Translations under genes and position numbers: made by a program
Shown here: positions 22,145-31,222 of the stretch, piece after piece
Numbering within the stretch: the first letter of the stretch is position 1
Layout of the letters: each line of letters begins with the position of its first letter
Notes under the pieces: model-generated
Seen by the model: only the letters and a program-made list of their open reading frames with translations
Database searches by the model: none
What the model was told of the DNA's origin: nothing
Assembly (NCBI GenBank): GCA_022792335.1
Contig: JAAWAV010000047.1
Coordinates: forward strand, 1-36,367
Source: Lachnospiraceae bacterium
Lineage (GTDB): Bacteria; Bacillota; Clostridia; Lachnospirales; Lachnospiraceae
Reading direction: 5' to 3'
DNA: 36,367 nt

Positions 22145-24298
22145 TTATTCTTCCAGCCTCTCTCTTGGAACAAAAGTCCGACCTGATACCAGTTGATCTT
22201 TCTTTTTCTTTAATTCCTCTGATGCCTGGATAGCCTCCTCGGCAAATACCGCCTGAGAATCCACCAGAGCCTTTCCCCGTTTATCCGGCTTTTCGTAGGT
22301 ACCGTCCGGCTGAAGAATATGAGCCCGCACATTGTCAGCCAGCTCCGTCTCCAGGATATGGAGCGCGCGCGCCTTATTTTCTTCTACTTCCACCGGAAAC
22401 AAAAGTTCCACTCTTCGGTCCAGGTTTCTCGGCATCCAGTCAGCGCTCCCCATGTAGATTTCATAGCTCCCTCCGTTTCCGAAATAGAAAATCCGGCTAT
22501 GCTCCAGGAATGTGCCAATGATAGAGCGAACCGTAATGTTCTCACTGACTCCGGGAAGTCCCGTCTTTAAACTACAGATTCCCCGGACAATCAAATCAAT
22601 CTTTACTCCCGCCGCCGAAGCCTTGTAAAGTTCCTCGATGATCACCGGATCACACAGAGAATTCATTTTCGCGATAATTCTGCCCTCATACCCCTGGGAC
22701 ACACATTTGATCTCCCGCTCGATCAGAGCTACAAACCGATTTTTCAGCCAGAGCGGCGCCATGGAAAGTTTATTCCAGGAAAGCGGCTCCGAATAGCCGG
22801 ACAGCATATTGAATACAGCGCTGGCATCCTCCCCGATAGCCCTGTCGCAGGTCATAATTCCCGTATCGGTGTAAAGCTTCGCCGTAGAATCATTATAATT
22901 TCCCGTAGCCATATGGACATAGCGGCGGATACCATCCTCCTCTTTTCGGACCACCAGGCAGATTTTACAATGGGTTTTTAAACCAAGAAGGCCGTAAATG
23001 ACATGACAGCCGGCCTGTTCCAGCCGTTTGGCCCAGAGGATGTTATTCTCCTCGTCAAACCGGGCCTTGAGTTCTACCAAAACTGTCACCTGTTTGCCAT
23101 TTTCTGCCGCCTTTGCAAGGGCCGCCACAATGGGCGAATGACCGCTGACCCGGTACAAAGTCTGTTTGATGGCCAACACCTGCGGATCCCCCGCCGCCTG
23201 TTTCACAAAATTCACCACCGGGTCAAAGGATTCATAAGGGTGATGCAAGAAAATATTTCCTTTCCGGATATTGGCAAAAATATCGTCCTCATTTGCAAAT
23301 TCCGGAACAATCTGAGGCTTCCAGGATTTCTGTTTCAGATGGTCGAACCCTTCCATGCCATAAACTTTCATCAGGAAGGTCAGATCCAGGGGACCGTTGA
23401 TGAAGAAGATCACATCCTCTTTGATGGCAAATTCCTTTTTCAGGATTTTCAGGAGCCGCTTGTCGATGCTCTCCTCTACCTCCAGCCGGATGACCTCTCC
23501 CCACTGACGTCTTTTTAACTGCCTCTCGATTTCCTTTAACAGATCTTCCGCTTCCTCTTCATCGATTGGAAGATCCGCGTTTCTCATAATCCGGTAGGGA
23601 TGAGCGCAGATAATTTCGTAATTGAGAAACAGCCTGCTCATATTTCGCTCAATGATTTCCTCCAGAAGAATCATAAAGCGTTCTCCGTCTTTCCCTCCCG
23701 GAAGTTCCACAATTCTCGGAAGTACCGACGGAACCTGTACGGTGGCAAATTCCAGTTCTGCTTTCTTCTCTCCGCCTTTTTTCTTTTTTAACAGAGCGGC
23801 GATATTTAATGATTTATTCCGAATCAGAGGAAAGGGCCTGGAAGAATCTACGGCCATAGGAGTGACCACCGGATACACCGAAGTCTCAAAATACTCGTCC
23901 ACAAAGGCGGCCTGCTTTTCGTTTAACAGCTCATGACAGGAAATAAACTCAATTTTCTCTTTTTTCAAAAGCGGAAAAAGCGAACGGTTCCAGGTAGAAT
24001 ACTGAACGTCCACCAAATCATGCATACCCTCTCCGATTTTCTCAAGCTGCTCTTCGGCTGTCATCCCGGCAATATCTTTTCCAGTATAGTCTGCATGAAC
24101 CATGTCTTTCAAAGAAGCCACGCGGACCATAACAAACTCATCCAGATTGGACGCCGTAATAGACAGAAATTTAAGCCGCTCAAACAACAGGTTATTCTTG
24201 TCCCGCGCTTCACTTAAAACCCGGTGGTTGAACTGAAGCCAGGAAAGTTCTCTGTTTTGAAAATACTCCACTTTCCGAAAATCCTTCTCCATTCCCAT
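22145..24298 (-). CDS. ppk1: Polyphosphate kinase 1
   Basis: Reversible transfer of the ATP gamma phosphate to long-chain polyphosphate, through a phospho-histidine. The 717 residues show the PPK1 order: N-terminal helical domain with NRELSWLQFNHRVLSEA, head domain, and two phospholipase-D-like C domains. The autophosphorylated His is His443 in GLKTHCK, and a second conserved His is His600 in FLEHSRIFYF. TATGNYN-like HMATGNYND follows the first. The ATG at 24298 has GGAG 7 bases upstream and lies 2 nt past the ppx stop; a GTG two codons earlier would overlap ppx by 4 nt. It is last in the operon, directly behind ppx, so synthesis and breakdown of polyphosphate are co-expressed. Confidence 0.95.
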   Translation of the reverse strand: MGMEKDFRKVEYFQNRELSWLQFNHRVLSEARDKNNLLFERLKFLSITASNLDEFVMVRVASLKDMVHADYTGKDIAGMTAEEQLEKIGEGMHDLVDVQYSTWNRSLFPLLKKEKIEFISCHELLNEKQAAFVDEYFETSVYPVVTPMAVDSSRPFPLIRNKSLNIAALLKKKKGGEKKAELEFATVQVPSVLPRIVELPGGKDGERFMILLEEIIERNMSRLFLNYEIICAHPYRIMRNADLPIDEEEAEDLLKEIERQLKRRQWGEVIRLEVEESIDKRLLKILKKEFAIKEDVIFFINGPLDLTFLMKVYGMEGFDHLKQKSWKPQIVPEFANEDDIFANIRKGNIFLHHPYESFDPVVNFVKQAAGDPQVLAIKQTLYRVSGHSPIVAALAKAAENGKQVTVLVELKARFDEENNILWAKRLEQAGCHVIYGLLGLKTHCKICLVVRKEEDGIRRYVHMATGNYNDSTAKLYTDTGIMTCDRAIGEDASAVFNMLSGYSEPLSWNKLSMAPLWLKNRFVALIEREIKCVSQGYEGRIIAKMNSLCDPVIIEELYKASAAGVKIDLIVRGICSLKTGLPGVSENITVRSIIGTFLEHSRIFYFGNGGSYEIYMGSADWMPRNLDRRVELLFPVEVEENKARALHILETELADNVRAHILQPDGTYEKPDKRGKALVDSQAVFAEEAIQASEELKKKKDQLVSGRTFVPRERLEE

Positions 24299-24300
24299 GG

Positions 24301-25830
24301 TCACGCTCCTTTCTTTTTCTTAAGCACCGGACGGATCCCGTAGACCTCTTCAAAAAAATCCGCCCTGTGAGTAAACATGGTCTCTTCCAGAAGAATGCTC
24401 TCTGAGGAAGAAGTGGTGATAAACATCTGCAGATCTTTTACAGAAACCCGCACATCCTTAAACTTCTGTTTCTGGCTCCGATCCATGGCGTTACCGATTT
24501 TTAGAATGGCCGTGAGCTTCGCGATGGTAATCCTCATGGATTTGTTCAAATCCACATCCTGAGTTCTGTAATCAAACTCCATAGCATTGTATTTTACCAC
24601 ATTGGCAATGATCACCCGTTCTCTGTGGGAGACGCCGATAATTTCCGTGGACAGGATAATGTTGTAAGCACATTCTCCCGGCGTTTTCATACTGATGTAT
24701 TTTCCACAGTCATGAAGAATCGCACTGATCTGCAAAAGCAGCCGCTCCCGTTTTCCCAGACCGTGATATTTTTTCATGCCGTCAAAGATATTCAACACAT
24801 TTTTCTCCAGAATGGCCGAATGGTCCCTGTCGCTCATATACCGCTTCGCAATATTTCTGGCCGCCACCAGAATATCCTTGGAAAAATCATGGGCAAAATG
24901 AATCAACTTCTTTTGCTCTGCAAATTCCGCCACAATGCCGTCCCCAAGGCGTACTCCCGGAAGCCACACCATCTCCGCCTCCGTCGCGTCAATCAACTGT
25001 TTATAGACCATGGCACCTGGAACCACAAGAGACACAAACTCTGCCGGAATATCATATTTGTCCGCGATCTGTTCCTCACTCATATTGCGCAGATCCTCAT
25101 AAAACTCCATGAACTCCTGGGCGCTTATCCGCTGCTTATCTACATGAGCGCCTCTCCCCAGATACACAGCGCATACGCCGGTGGCAATGATGTTTTTCAC
25201 ATTCCGTTCTTTTAAAAACAATTTTTTAAAGGTAGCGATGTCATTGTCTATCAGTTCCTGAGCCAGCTTTTTCCGATCCTCGGCCATCCCGCCAATCCTG
25301 GCCAAAATCTGGTGGATCCGAAGAGCCCCCAGCTTCAGATTCTGGGTAGTCACCAGGGCATCCTTGTCAAAGAGGGAAATCTGGGTGCTGCCAGATCCTA
25401 CCTCCACAATGGCCGTACCCTTTTGAATAATGTTATGAAACTCATTTTCTTTGGCGGCAATGGCCTTGTAGCAGAGAAAACGCTGCTCTGAATTGCTCAA
25501 AACATCGATCTCAATACCTGTGCGCACCCGTATCTGATCCAGGACCACTTCCCTGTTTTCCGCTTCTCTGATAGCGCTGGTCCCGTAGGCCCGATAGTTT
25601 TCCACCTGATATTCCGCCATGACCCCCTGGAACCGGTGCAGAAGCTTACACATTTCGTCCACCCGATCATAACTTATCATTCCTCTGTCATAGGTATCCC
25701 GCCCCAGTCCGATGACCTTCCTCAGCCGCTCCACCTGGACGATCCCCTTCTTCGGCGAAATCTCATAAATAGTCAGCTCCAGCTCATAAGAGCCCACATC
25801 AATCGCCGCAAACGTCGTAACAGCAGCCAT
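24301..25830 (-). CDS. ppx: Ppx/GppA exopolyphosphatase-family phosphatase with C-terminal HD domain
   Basis: An ASKHA-fold phosphatase (about residues 1-310) followed by an HD-type domain (about 320-500, with ILHDCGKYIS). Family activity is removal of terminal phosphate from polyphosphate or from pppGpp. The phosphate loops are recognisable: AAIDVGSYELELTIYEI (8-24), GTSAIREAENR, EVGSGSTQISLF and GVRLGDGI. In the first loop the usual SN after GS is replaced by YE (Tyr15-Glu16), which may change substrate use. Length of 509 matches two-domain PPX forms. It sits 21 nt behind the DUF815 ATPase and 2 nt ahead of ppk. A role as (p)ppGpp phosphatase cannot be excluded. Confidence 0.88.
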   Translation of the reverse strand: MAAVTTFAAIDVGSYELELTIYEISPKKGIVQVERLRKVIGLGRDTYDRGMISYDRVDEMCKLLHRFQGVMAEYQVENYRAYGTSAIREAENREVVLDQIRVRTGIEIDVLSNSEQRFLCYKAIAAKENEFHNIIQKGTAIVEVGSGSTQISLFDKDALVTTQNLKLGALRIHQILARIGGMAEDRKKLAQELIDNDIATFKKLFLKERNVKNIIATGVCAVYLGRGAHVDKQRISAQEFMEFYEDLRNMSEEQIADKYDIPAEFVSLVVPGAMVYKQLIDATEAEMVWLPGVRLGDGIVAEFAEQKKLIHFAHDFSKDILVAARNIAKRYMSDRDHSAILEKNVLNIFDGMKKYHGLGKRERLLLQISAILHDCGKYISMKTPGECAYNIILSTEIIGVSHRERVIIANVVKYNAMEFDYRTQDVDLNKSMRITIAKLTAILKIGNAMDRSQKQKFKDVRVSVKDLQMFITTSSSESILLEETMFTHRADFFEEVYGIRPVLKKKKGA

Positions 25831-25851
25831 ACTTCCACCCCCGCTCCTTTA

Positions 25852-27117
25852 CTATTTGGTTCCCTTTAAATAAGTAATAAACTGCACTGCAGTCCGCCCG
25901 GAAATTCCGCCGTGGGACAGTTCCCACTGGTTGGCCAGAAGAAGCAACTCCTCCTCCGGCATCTCAAGTCCGGCCCGTTTTGCAAGAGTCGTCACGATCT
26001 GTTTAAATTCCTTCGGTTCCGGCCTTCCAAAATAAATTGTAACCCCAAATCGGGAGGACAAAGATAACTTTTCCTGGACCGTATCAGACCGATGCATATC
26101 CTCCCGCACTTCCTCCTTGTCGCTGAAATTCTCCCGGATCAGATGACGTCTGTTGGACGTAGCGTAGATGAGCACATTCCCGGGCTTCACCTCCAGCCCT
26201 CCCTCGATAATTGCCTTCAGGTATTTATAGTCCACTTCAAACTCTTCGAATGACAAGTCGTCCATATAAATAATAAATTTGTAATTCCTGTTTTTGATTT
26301 GTCCAATGACGTCCGACAGATCCTGAAACTGGTGTTTGTAAATCTCAATCATCCGGAGCCCCTGATCATAATACCTGTGAAGAATCGCCTTGATACTGGA
26401 AGATTTTCCCGTCCCGCTGTCTCCAAACAGCAGACAGTTATTGGCCTCCCGTCCCTTTACAAACGCCTCCGTATTCTCTATCAGCTTTTTCTTCTGGCTC
26501 TCATAGCCCACCAGATCCTCCAGATACACATGCTCAATATTTTTAATGGGCACAATCATGGGGCGCTCTTTGTGTTCAATGCGAAAGGCCTTGTGAAGTC
26601 CAAATTTCCCCACGCCAAAGCGACGATAAAATTCCGTCATAATAAAATGCCACTGTCCCTCCGTCTCCGCCCTGGAAAGTTCCTCCGAAAGAGTCTGGAT
26701 ATCATCCCGGATGCGACGGTTAAATACAGTGCTGTGGGTTCCGGTGCTTTCATACTGCTTCAGAAATGAAAATACACGGCTTCCAAAGATTTCGTCAAGG
26801 GCCGCCAAGTCATAGTCAAACCACTCCTTAAATATGGCAAAGTCATGGAGAGCCAAAGCATTGACAGTTCCCTCCACTGCTCCTCGAATCTCGCAGGCCA
26901 TACTAAAGGCGTTCTCACTGGTCGCCAGCACATAGGCCAAAAAGCTGTGCCACAGATTTCCCTTAAAACCGTGAGCCGCGGAAAACTCCGTCAGCCGTCC
27001 CACTGTCTCATAAGGATCAAAAGCCGCTTCCTCTCCCTTTTCCATAAGCGCCGTCATGGCTTCCAGTATCTCTCTATGTCCTGGATTTCTGTATAGAATC
27101 AATTCTTTAATTTTCAT
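25852..27117 (-). CDS. DUF815-family AAA-type ATPase
   Basis: A 421-residue protein with an unrecognised N-terminal half (about 1-185, helical) and an AAA-like ATPase module: Walker A GDSGTGKSS (232-240), Walker B FIIYMDDLSF (281-290), a sensor-like VLIYATSNRRHL, and an arginine-rich SRFGVTIYFGRP segment near the end. DUF815 proteins are widespread and uncharacterised; the fold is close to DnaA/RuvB-type loaders, and the short IYMDDLSFE stretch is typical of the family. The start at 27117 overlaps the pheA stop by 11 nt, with AAGGGA 10 bases before it, so translational coupling is likely. It is followed by ppx and ppk. A role in polyphosphate or DNA handling would be guesswork. Confidence 0.9.
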   Translation of the reverse strand: MKIKELILYRNPGHREILEAMTALMEKGEEAAFDPYETVGRLTEFSAAHGFKGNLWHSFLAYVLATSENAFSMACEIRGAVEGTVNALALHDFAIFKEWFDYDLAALDEIFGSRVFSFLKQYESTGTHSTVFNRRIRDDIQTLSEELSRAETEGQWHFIMTEFYRRFGVGKFGLHKAFRIEHKERPMIVPIKNIEHVYLEDLVGYESQKKKLIENTEAFVKGREANNCLLFGDSGTGKSSSIKAILHRYYDQGLRMIEIYKHQFQDLSDVIGQIKNRNYKFIIYMDDLSFEEFEVDYKYLKAIIEGGLEVKPGNVLIYATSNRRHLIRENFSDKEEVREDMHRSDTVQEKLSLSSRFGVTIYFGRPEPKEFKQIVTTLAKRAGLEMPEEELLLLANQWELSHGGISGRTAVQFITYLKGTK

Positions 27118-28267
27118 TGACGTTTTTTCCCTTATCCGTATAATAATTTCCGAGGATTCGAAAATAATTCGCTTCCTCCAGAATCCCTCTTAAGGCGTTC
27201 TTCACCCCTGCGTCTCCCAGATTTCCCTCAAAATCCACAAAAAATCGAAATTCCCAGGGCCTTCCCATAATGGGTCTGGATTCCAGCTTTAACATATTGA
27301 GTCCATTGTAAGTCAGATGGGACAGCATGTTATAGAGCGCCGCATTCTCATGTTTTGTCTCAAAACAGACGCTTAGCTTATTGGCACAAACCTCATAAAG
27401 CTTCCTGCTGGCCACAATAATGAATCTGGTGGTATTCCCTCTCTGATTCATCACATTTTTATCAAGAACTTTTAAGCCATAAAGCTGTCCCGCCATCTCG
27501 CTGGCAATAGCCGCGCAGGTCTTATCTCCCGCCTCCTTCACCTCTTTGGCAGAAAGAGCCGTATTGCCCGTACTGTGCCTGGTCCAGTCCTTATGCTCAT
27601 CCAGATAAGTGCTGCACTGCATCAGTCCCTGTGGATGAGAATAGACCAGCCGGACATCAGAAAGCTCTGCTTCCGGAAGCCCCAAAAGCACATGATCCAC
27701 TTTCACATAAGTCTCTCCCACAATATAGTTGTCAAATTTCACCAGTAAATCATAAATATCCGACACGCTTCCTGCCGAAGAATTTTCAATGGGAAGAACT
27801 GCAAAATCCGCTGTCCCGGCACAGATGGCCTTCATGGCGTCATCCCAGGTCTTAACATGAAAAAATTTCGCCCTCTCCCCGAAAAACTGCAGAGAAGCTA
27901 CGTGGCTGTAAGCCCCCTCCACCCCCTGGTACACCACCTTGGCCCGGGATTTTTGGAGATTGGGAACCATCTCAAAGGGTAGTCCGGTGATCACACCTTT
28001 GTCCGCCAGAAGTTCATACTGAAGCTTCCGGCTCATGGACATAATCTGTGTAAAAAGTTCACGGACTCCATAGCGAGTGAAGGAAGAGCCAGCCATTTCC
28101 TCAAGATTCGCCAGTTTCTCCGTCTCCCGTTTTCTATCTAGCACCTGCATCCCCGTCTGGATCTTGTATTCCGCCACTCTGCGGCAAAGTTCCATCCGTT
28201 TTTCAAAGTGACGCACCAGCTCCTCGTCAATCCCATCGATCTCTTTTCTGATCTCGCTTAAATCCAT
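27107..28267 (-). CDS. pheA: Bifunctional chorismate mutase / prephenate dehydratase (P-protein)
   Basis: Converts chorismate to prephenate and then to phenylpyruvate, the committed route to phenylalanine. Three domains are visible in 386 residues: AroQ-type chorismate mutase (1-90; IRKEIDGIDEELVRHFEKRM, with Arg and Lys positions), prephenate dehydratase (about 108-287; YQGVEGAYSH, LPIENSSAGSV and the catalytic NTTRF at 278-282), and a C-terminal ACT domain (about 297-375) with ESRP at 329-332, which in this family binds phenylalanine for feedback inhibition. The gene starts 6 nt behind folB/folK and overlaps the DUF815 gene. No T-box or attenuator lies directly ahead of it, so control is probably allosteric and through the operon. 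Confidence 0.95.
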   Translation of the reverse strand: MDLSEIRKEIDGIDEELVRHFEKRMELCRRVAEYKIQTGMQVLDRKRETEKLANLEEMAGSSFTRYGVRELFTQIMSMSRKLQYELLADKGVITGLPFEMVPNLQKSRAKVVYQGVEGAYSHVASLQFFGERAKFFHVKTWDDAMKAICAGTADFAVLPIENSSAGSVSDIYDLLVKFDNYIVGETYVKVDHVLLGLPEAELSDVRLVYSHPQGLMQCSTYLDEHKDWTRHSTGNTALSAKEVKEAGDKTCAAIASEMAGQLYGLKVLDKNVMNQRGNTTRFIIVASRKLYEVCANKLSVCFETKHENAALYNMLSHLTYNGLNMLKLESRPIMGRPWEFRFFVDFEGNLGDAGVKNALRGILEEANYFRILGNYYTDKGKNVNEN

Positions 28268-28273
28268 TCCTGC

Positions 28274-29104
28274 CTAGCCCTCCGTGGTTTTCTCCAAAAG
28301 TTCCTCCAAAAGCGTCTTTACCCGCTTTCCAAGTACTGGGTGAACTTTGTAAGGCGCAATCTGCGCCAGCGGTTCCAATACAAACAGCCGTTTTTCCAAC
28401 TCCGGATGAGGTACCGCCAGTTCCTCTGATTCCAAAACCTCATTCTCATAAAAAAGGAGATCCAGATCCAGCGTCCGGGGGCCCCAGTGAACCAGGCGCT
28501 CCCGCTTTTCCTGCTGCTCCGCCTTATGAAGCACTTCCAGAAGCTCATGAGGAGAAAGAAGCGTGTCCAGTTCCAGGCAACCGTTTAAAAACTCGTCCTG
28601 TTCCACGCCGCCGTAAGGCTCTGTGATAATCATATCGGAGAGCCGTCCGACCCGGATCCGCTTCTCCTCTTTGAGAAACTGGATTCCCGCCTCAATATGG
28701 GCCCGTTTATCTCCCATATTGGATCCAAAAGCCACATAAGCCCGGCGCCATCCCCGCTCAATTTTCACAGAGACGGTCTCCAGAGGAAGCCCCACCGGCG
28801 CCCAGGGTTTCTGAATCTCCAGAACAATCCCCCTCATCAGCGGAAACGTAAGAAGCAAATGCTCCGCCAGTTCTTCTGCCGCCGCTTCAATCAGCTTTTT
28901 CGTATGGGTCTTCATATGGGAGGTAATCGCTTCAGCCACCAGTCCGTAGTGAATGGAATGTTCCAGCTCATCTGTCCGTCCGGCTCTCCTTGTATCGCAC
29001 AGAAGTTTGGCGCTCACCAAAAACTTCTGTCCCAGCTTCGTCTCCTCCGGAAATACGCCATGGTTGGCAAATACTTCCAGATTCCGAATGATAATCTTAT
29101 CCAT
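28274..29104 (-). CDS. folK: Bifunctional dihydroneopterin aldolase / HPPK (FolB-FolK fusion)
   Basis: Two consecutive steps of folate synthesis in one chain of 276 residues. FolB occupies about 1-118 (IIIRNLEVFANHGVFPEE, with the catalytic-type Glu, and IQKPWAP with Lys99). FolK follows from about 121 (RRAYVAFGSNMGDKRAHIEAG, then GPRTLDLDLLFY at 208-219, the metal and ATP site, and VPHPELEKRLFVLEPL). Such FolB-FolK fusions are common in Firmicutes. Of the two adjacent ATG codons I choose 29104, which puts AGGAG 6 bases upstream; 29107 is only 3 bases from it. It lies 11 nt behind folP and 6 nt ahead of pheA. Confidence 0.94.
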   Translation of the reverse strand: MDKIIIRNLEVFANHGVFPEETKLGQKFLVSAKLLCDTRRAGRTDELEHSIHYGLVAEAITSHMKTHTKKLIEAAAEELAEHLLLTFPLMRGIVLEIQKPWAPVGLPLETVSVKIERGWRRAYVAFGSNMGDKRAHIEAGIQFLKEEKRIRVGRLSDMIITEPYGGVEQDEFLNGCLELDTLLSPHELLEVLHKAEQQEKRERLVHWGPRTLDLDLLFYENEVLESEELAVPHPELEKRLFVLEPLAQIAPYKVHPVLGKRVKTLLEELLEKTTEG

Positions 29105-29115
29105 CATATTCTCCT

Positions 29116-29925
29116 CTATGCCCGCAAAATCGCTTCCGTCATCTTTATGGCCCTGGCGTTTTCCTTCACATCATGAACCCGCACAAAGGCGCAGCCCTTG
29201 ATGACGCCCATAACGGTGGTGGCCAATGTTCCCTCCAGCCTGTCTGTTACCGGGAGATCCAGAGTCAATCCAATCATGGATTTTCTGGAAGTACCCAGGA
29301 GCACCGGATATCCAAGATCCCCTAAAACCTCCAGATGGTTCATCAGAATCAGATTCTGTTCATAGGTTTTCCCAAATCCCATACCGGGATCCAAAAGAAT
29401 CCGATTCTCTTCCACTCCTGCTTCTCTCGCAAGGGCCACGGACTTGGAAAGATCCGCCTTCACTTCTTCCAGATAATTTTCATAGACCGGTTCTTTCCGG
29501 TTGTGCATCAGACAACAGGCCGCCCCGGCTTCTGCAATCACCCCTGCCATCTTTCTGTCGTACTTGCAGCCCCAGATGTCATTGACCAGGTCTGCTCCCG
29601 CTTCAAGAGCTACTTTGGCCACGCCTCCCTTGTACGTATCAATGGAAATGGGGATATCAAATCGCTTCCGCACCGCCTCGATAACCGGAAGCACCCTGGA
29701 TAACTCCTCCTCGTCCGGAAGGATGGCGCCGTAACCGGGTCTAGTCGACTCTCCACCGATATCAATGATATCCGCGCCGTCTCTGATCATCTCCTCCACA
29801 TGAAAAAGGGCCGCGTCCTGTTGATTCCATTTTCCTCCGTCCGAAAAAGAATCCGGCGTCACATTGAGGATTCCCATCAGATATGTATGCGCTCCAATCT
29901 CAAATTCCCGATTCCCGATTTTCAC
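29116..29925 (-). CDS. folP: Dihydropteroate synthase
   Basis: Joins p-aminobenzoate to the pterin pyrophosphate to form dihydropteroate; the sulfonamide target. The 269-residue TIM barrel has both diagnostic signatures: GILNVTPDSFSDGG (18-31) and IDIGGESTRPG (54-64), plus NDIWG, MHNR and the phosphate-binding GTSRKS. The start is GTG at 29925, with GGAGG 6 bases upstream. It precedes the FolB-FolK gene by 11 nt, keeping consecutive pathway steps together, while folE and folC are further upstream on the same strand. A hairpin lies in the 79-nt gap ahead of it. Confidence 0.96.
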   Translation of the reverse strand: MKIGNREFEIGAHTYLMGILNVTPDSFSDGGKWNQQDAALFHVEEMIRDGADIIDIGGESTRPGYGAILPDEEELSRVLPVIEAVRKRFDIPISIDTYKGGVAKVALEAGADLVNDIWGCKYDRKMAGVIAEAGAACCLMHNRKEPVYENYLEEVKADLSKSVALAREAGVEENRILLDPGMGFGKTYEQNLILMNHLEVLGDLGYPVLLGTSRKSMIGLTLDLPVTDRLEGTLATTVMGVIKGCAFVRVHDVKENARAIKMTEAILRA

Positions 29926-29967
29926 TTTCTACCTCCATCCTTCTGTCATGTCTCATCTATCGAACAT

Positions 29968-30001
29968 CGGTGTACAGAGGGCAATACGCCTCTATACACC
30001 G
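29968..30001. repeat. Intergenic hairpin between the HD gene and folP
   Basis: CGGTGTACAGAGG (29968-29980) pairs with CCTCTATACACCG (29989-30001) at 12 of 13 positions around an 8-nt loop. No T-run follows on either strand, so it is not a plain terminator. It may be an mRNA processing or stability element within the operon. Confidence 0.6.
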
Positions 30002-30004
30002 ACG

Positions 30005-30490
30005 CTATCGCTTCACATTATAATTTTTCCGCTCTATGGGCCAGTTACAGGAATCCTGCGCCTTACAGGCGAAACACGCTCTGGATCTTTTGTCCGCCTC
30101 ATACAAAATCCTCGCCAGAGGCCTGTCCCCGGCGGCAGTATCTTTGGAACGGTGACAGCTTATAGCTTCGAGAATCTCGGCACACTCTCCCTCGCCAAAC
30201 CCGCAATCCGTCAGGACTGTCTCTGCAATCAAAGCTCCGGCTTTATCATGGGGCATCCCCGTCTCATACTGACTGGCTCTTCCGATATCGTGGAGCAGCG
30301 CCGCCGCATAGATCAGATCCTTTTTGAGAGGAAGCGTTTCCTCGAGGGCTGTGATATAGGCCAGCCTCGCCACATTCAGAAGATGATCGATATCGTGACG
30401 ACAGTACATGCGGTCCCGTTCCAAACGGTTGAGCTTTTTCATCTCTTTAATAAAAACTTCATGCTGAATAATTCGGTTTACCCGTTCCAT
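30005..30490 (-). CDS. HD-domain hydrolase
   Basis: A 161-residue single HD domain. The metal-binding pattern is present: CRHDIDH (30-36), the central AALLHDIGR with His67-Asp68, GMPHDKAGALIAE and a later Asp in LYEADK. A C-terminal Cys-rich patch (SRACFACKAQDSCNW) might bind metal. HD proteins of this size usually hydrolyse nucleotides or phosphate monoesters. Its place between folE and folP raises the idea that it supplies the missing dephosphorylation of dihydroneopterin triphosphate, but that is only inference from neighbourhood. GGGAG lies just before the ATG. Confidence 0.85.
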   Translation of the reverse strand: MERVNRIIQHEVFIKEMKKLNRLERDRMYCRHDIDHLLNVARLAYITALEETLPLKKDLIYAAALLHDIGRASQYETGMPHDKAGALIAETVLTDCGFGEGECAEILEAISCHRSKDTAAGDRPLARILYEADKRSRACFACKAQDSCNWPIERKNYNVKR

Positions 30491-30617
30491 CTATCTCCCT
30501 GCCTTTCTCCTGCAAATCTTTTTCAACTTTGAGACTTTCTCAGATTCTTTCAGAAATTCTCACAAAATCAAAGTTCTTGCAGAACCTCTTTTAAAACAGA
30601 AAATCTTTTAGAACCTC

Positions 30618-30649
30618 TTAAAAAAGAATCCTGCATAGCAGGATTCTTT
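30618..30649 (-). terminator. Terminator behind folE
   Basis: Minus-strand 12-bp perfect stem AAAGAATCCTGC/GCAGGATTCTTT with a 3-nt loop, running into TTTTTT. It lies 19 bases past the folE stop, so folC-folE may be a separate or attenuated unit from the HD-folP genes that follow 177 bp later. No strong promoter is evident in 30491-30617. Confidence 0.85.
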
Positions 30650-30667
30650 GCTGCCGGATGCTACGCT

Positions 30668-31222
30668 CTAGCGGAGCATGGCGAATACTCTTTCGCAAAG
30701 CGCCGGATCCTCTTTAAATATCCCCCGACAGGCGTAAGTCATGGTTCTGGCCCCGGGCTTTCTTATCCCCCGCATGGTCATACACATATGCTCTGCCTCG
30801 ATGACCACCATCGATCCTTTGGGGTTCAAATGATCCATCAGCGCATCCGCAATCTGGGCCGTAAGCTGTTCCTGGATCTGGGGACGTCTGGCATAGGCCT
30901 CCACCGTTCGGGCCAGCTTGCTTAACCCCACCACACGGCCGTCTGGCACATAGGCCACATGGGCCTTTCCATAAAAAGGAAGCAGGTGATGCTCACACAT
31001 GGAATAAAGAGCGATATCCTTCTCCAAAACGATCTCGCCTCCCACTGCCGGAAAAGTTTTGGAGAGATGTACGGCCACCTCTTCGTCCGTTCCGCCATAA
31101 ATTTCTTCGCACATTCTGGCGATCCGGTCCGGCGTCCCGATAAGTCCCTCTCTGTTTACATCCTCGCCAATTCCTTCCAACAAAAGACGCACTGCCGCTT
31201 CCACTTTTTCTCTGTCAATCAT
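30668..31222 (-). CDS. folE: GTP cyclohydrolase I
   Basis: First step of tetrahydrofolate synthesis: GTP to 7,8-dihydroneopterin triphosphate and formate. The 184-residue chain has the FolE-I zinc ligands Cys76 and His79 in [10 protein letters not shown] and Cys147 in HMCMTMRG, with GLSKLAR and RPQIQEQLT in their expected places. Length is typical for bacterial homodecameric enzymes. The start overlaps the folC stop by 8 nt and has AGGAG 7 bases upstream. It ends at a strong terminator. Confidence 0.96.
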   Translation of the reverse strand: MIDREKVEAAVRLLLEGIGEDVNREGLIGTPDRIARMCEEIYGGTDEEVAVHLSKTFPAVGGEIVLEKDIALYSMCEHHLLPFYGKAHVAYVPDGRVVGLSKLARTVEAYARRPQIQEQLTAQIADALMDHLNPKGSMVVIEAEHMCMTMRGIRKPGARTMTYACRGIFKEDPALCERVFAMLR

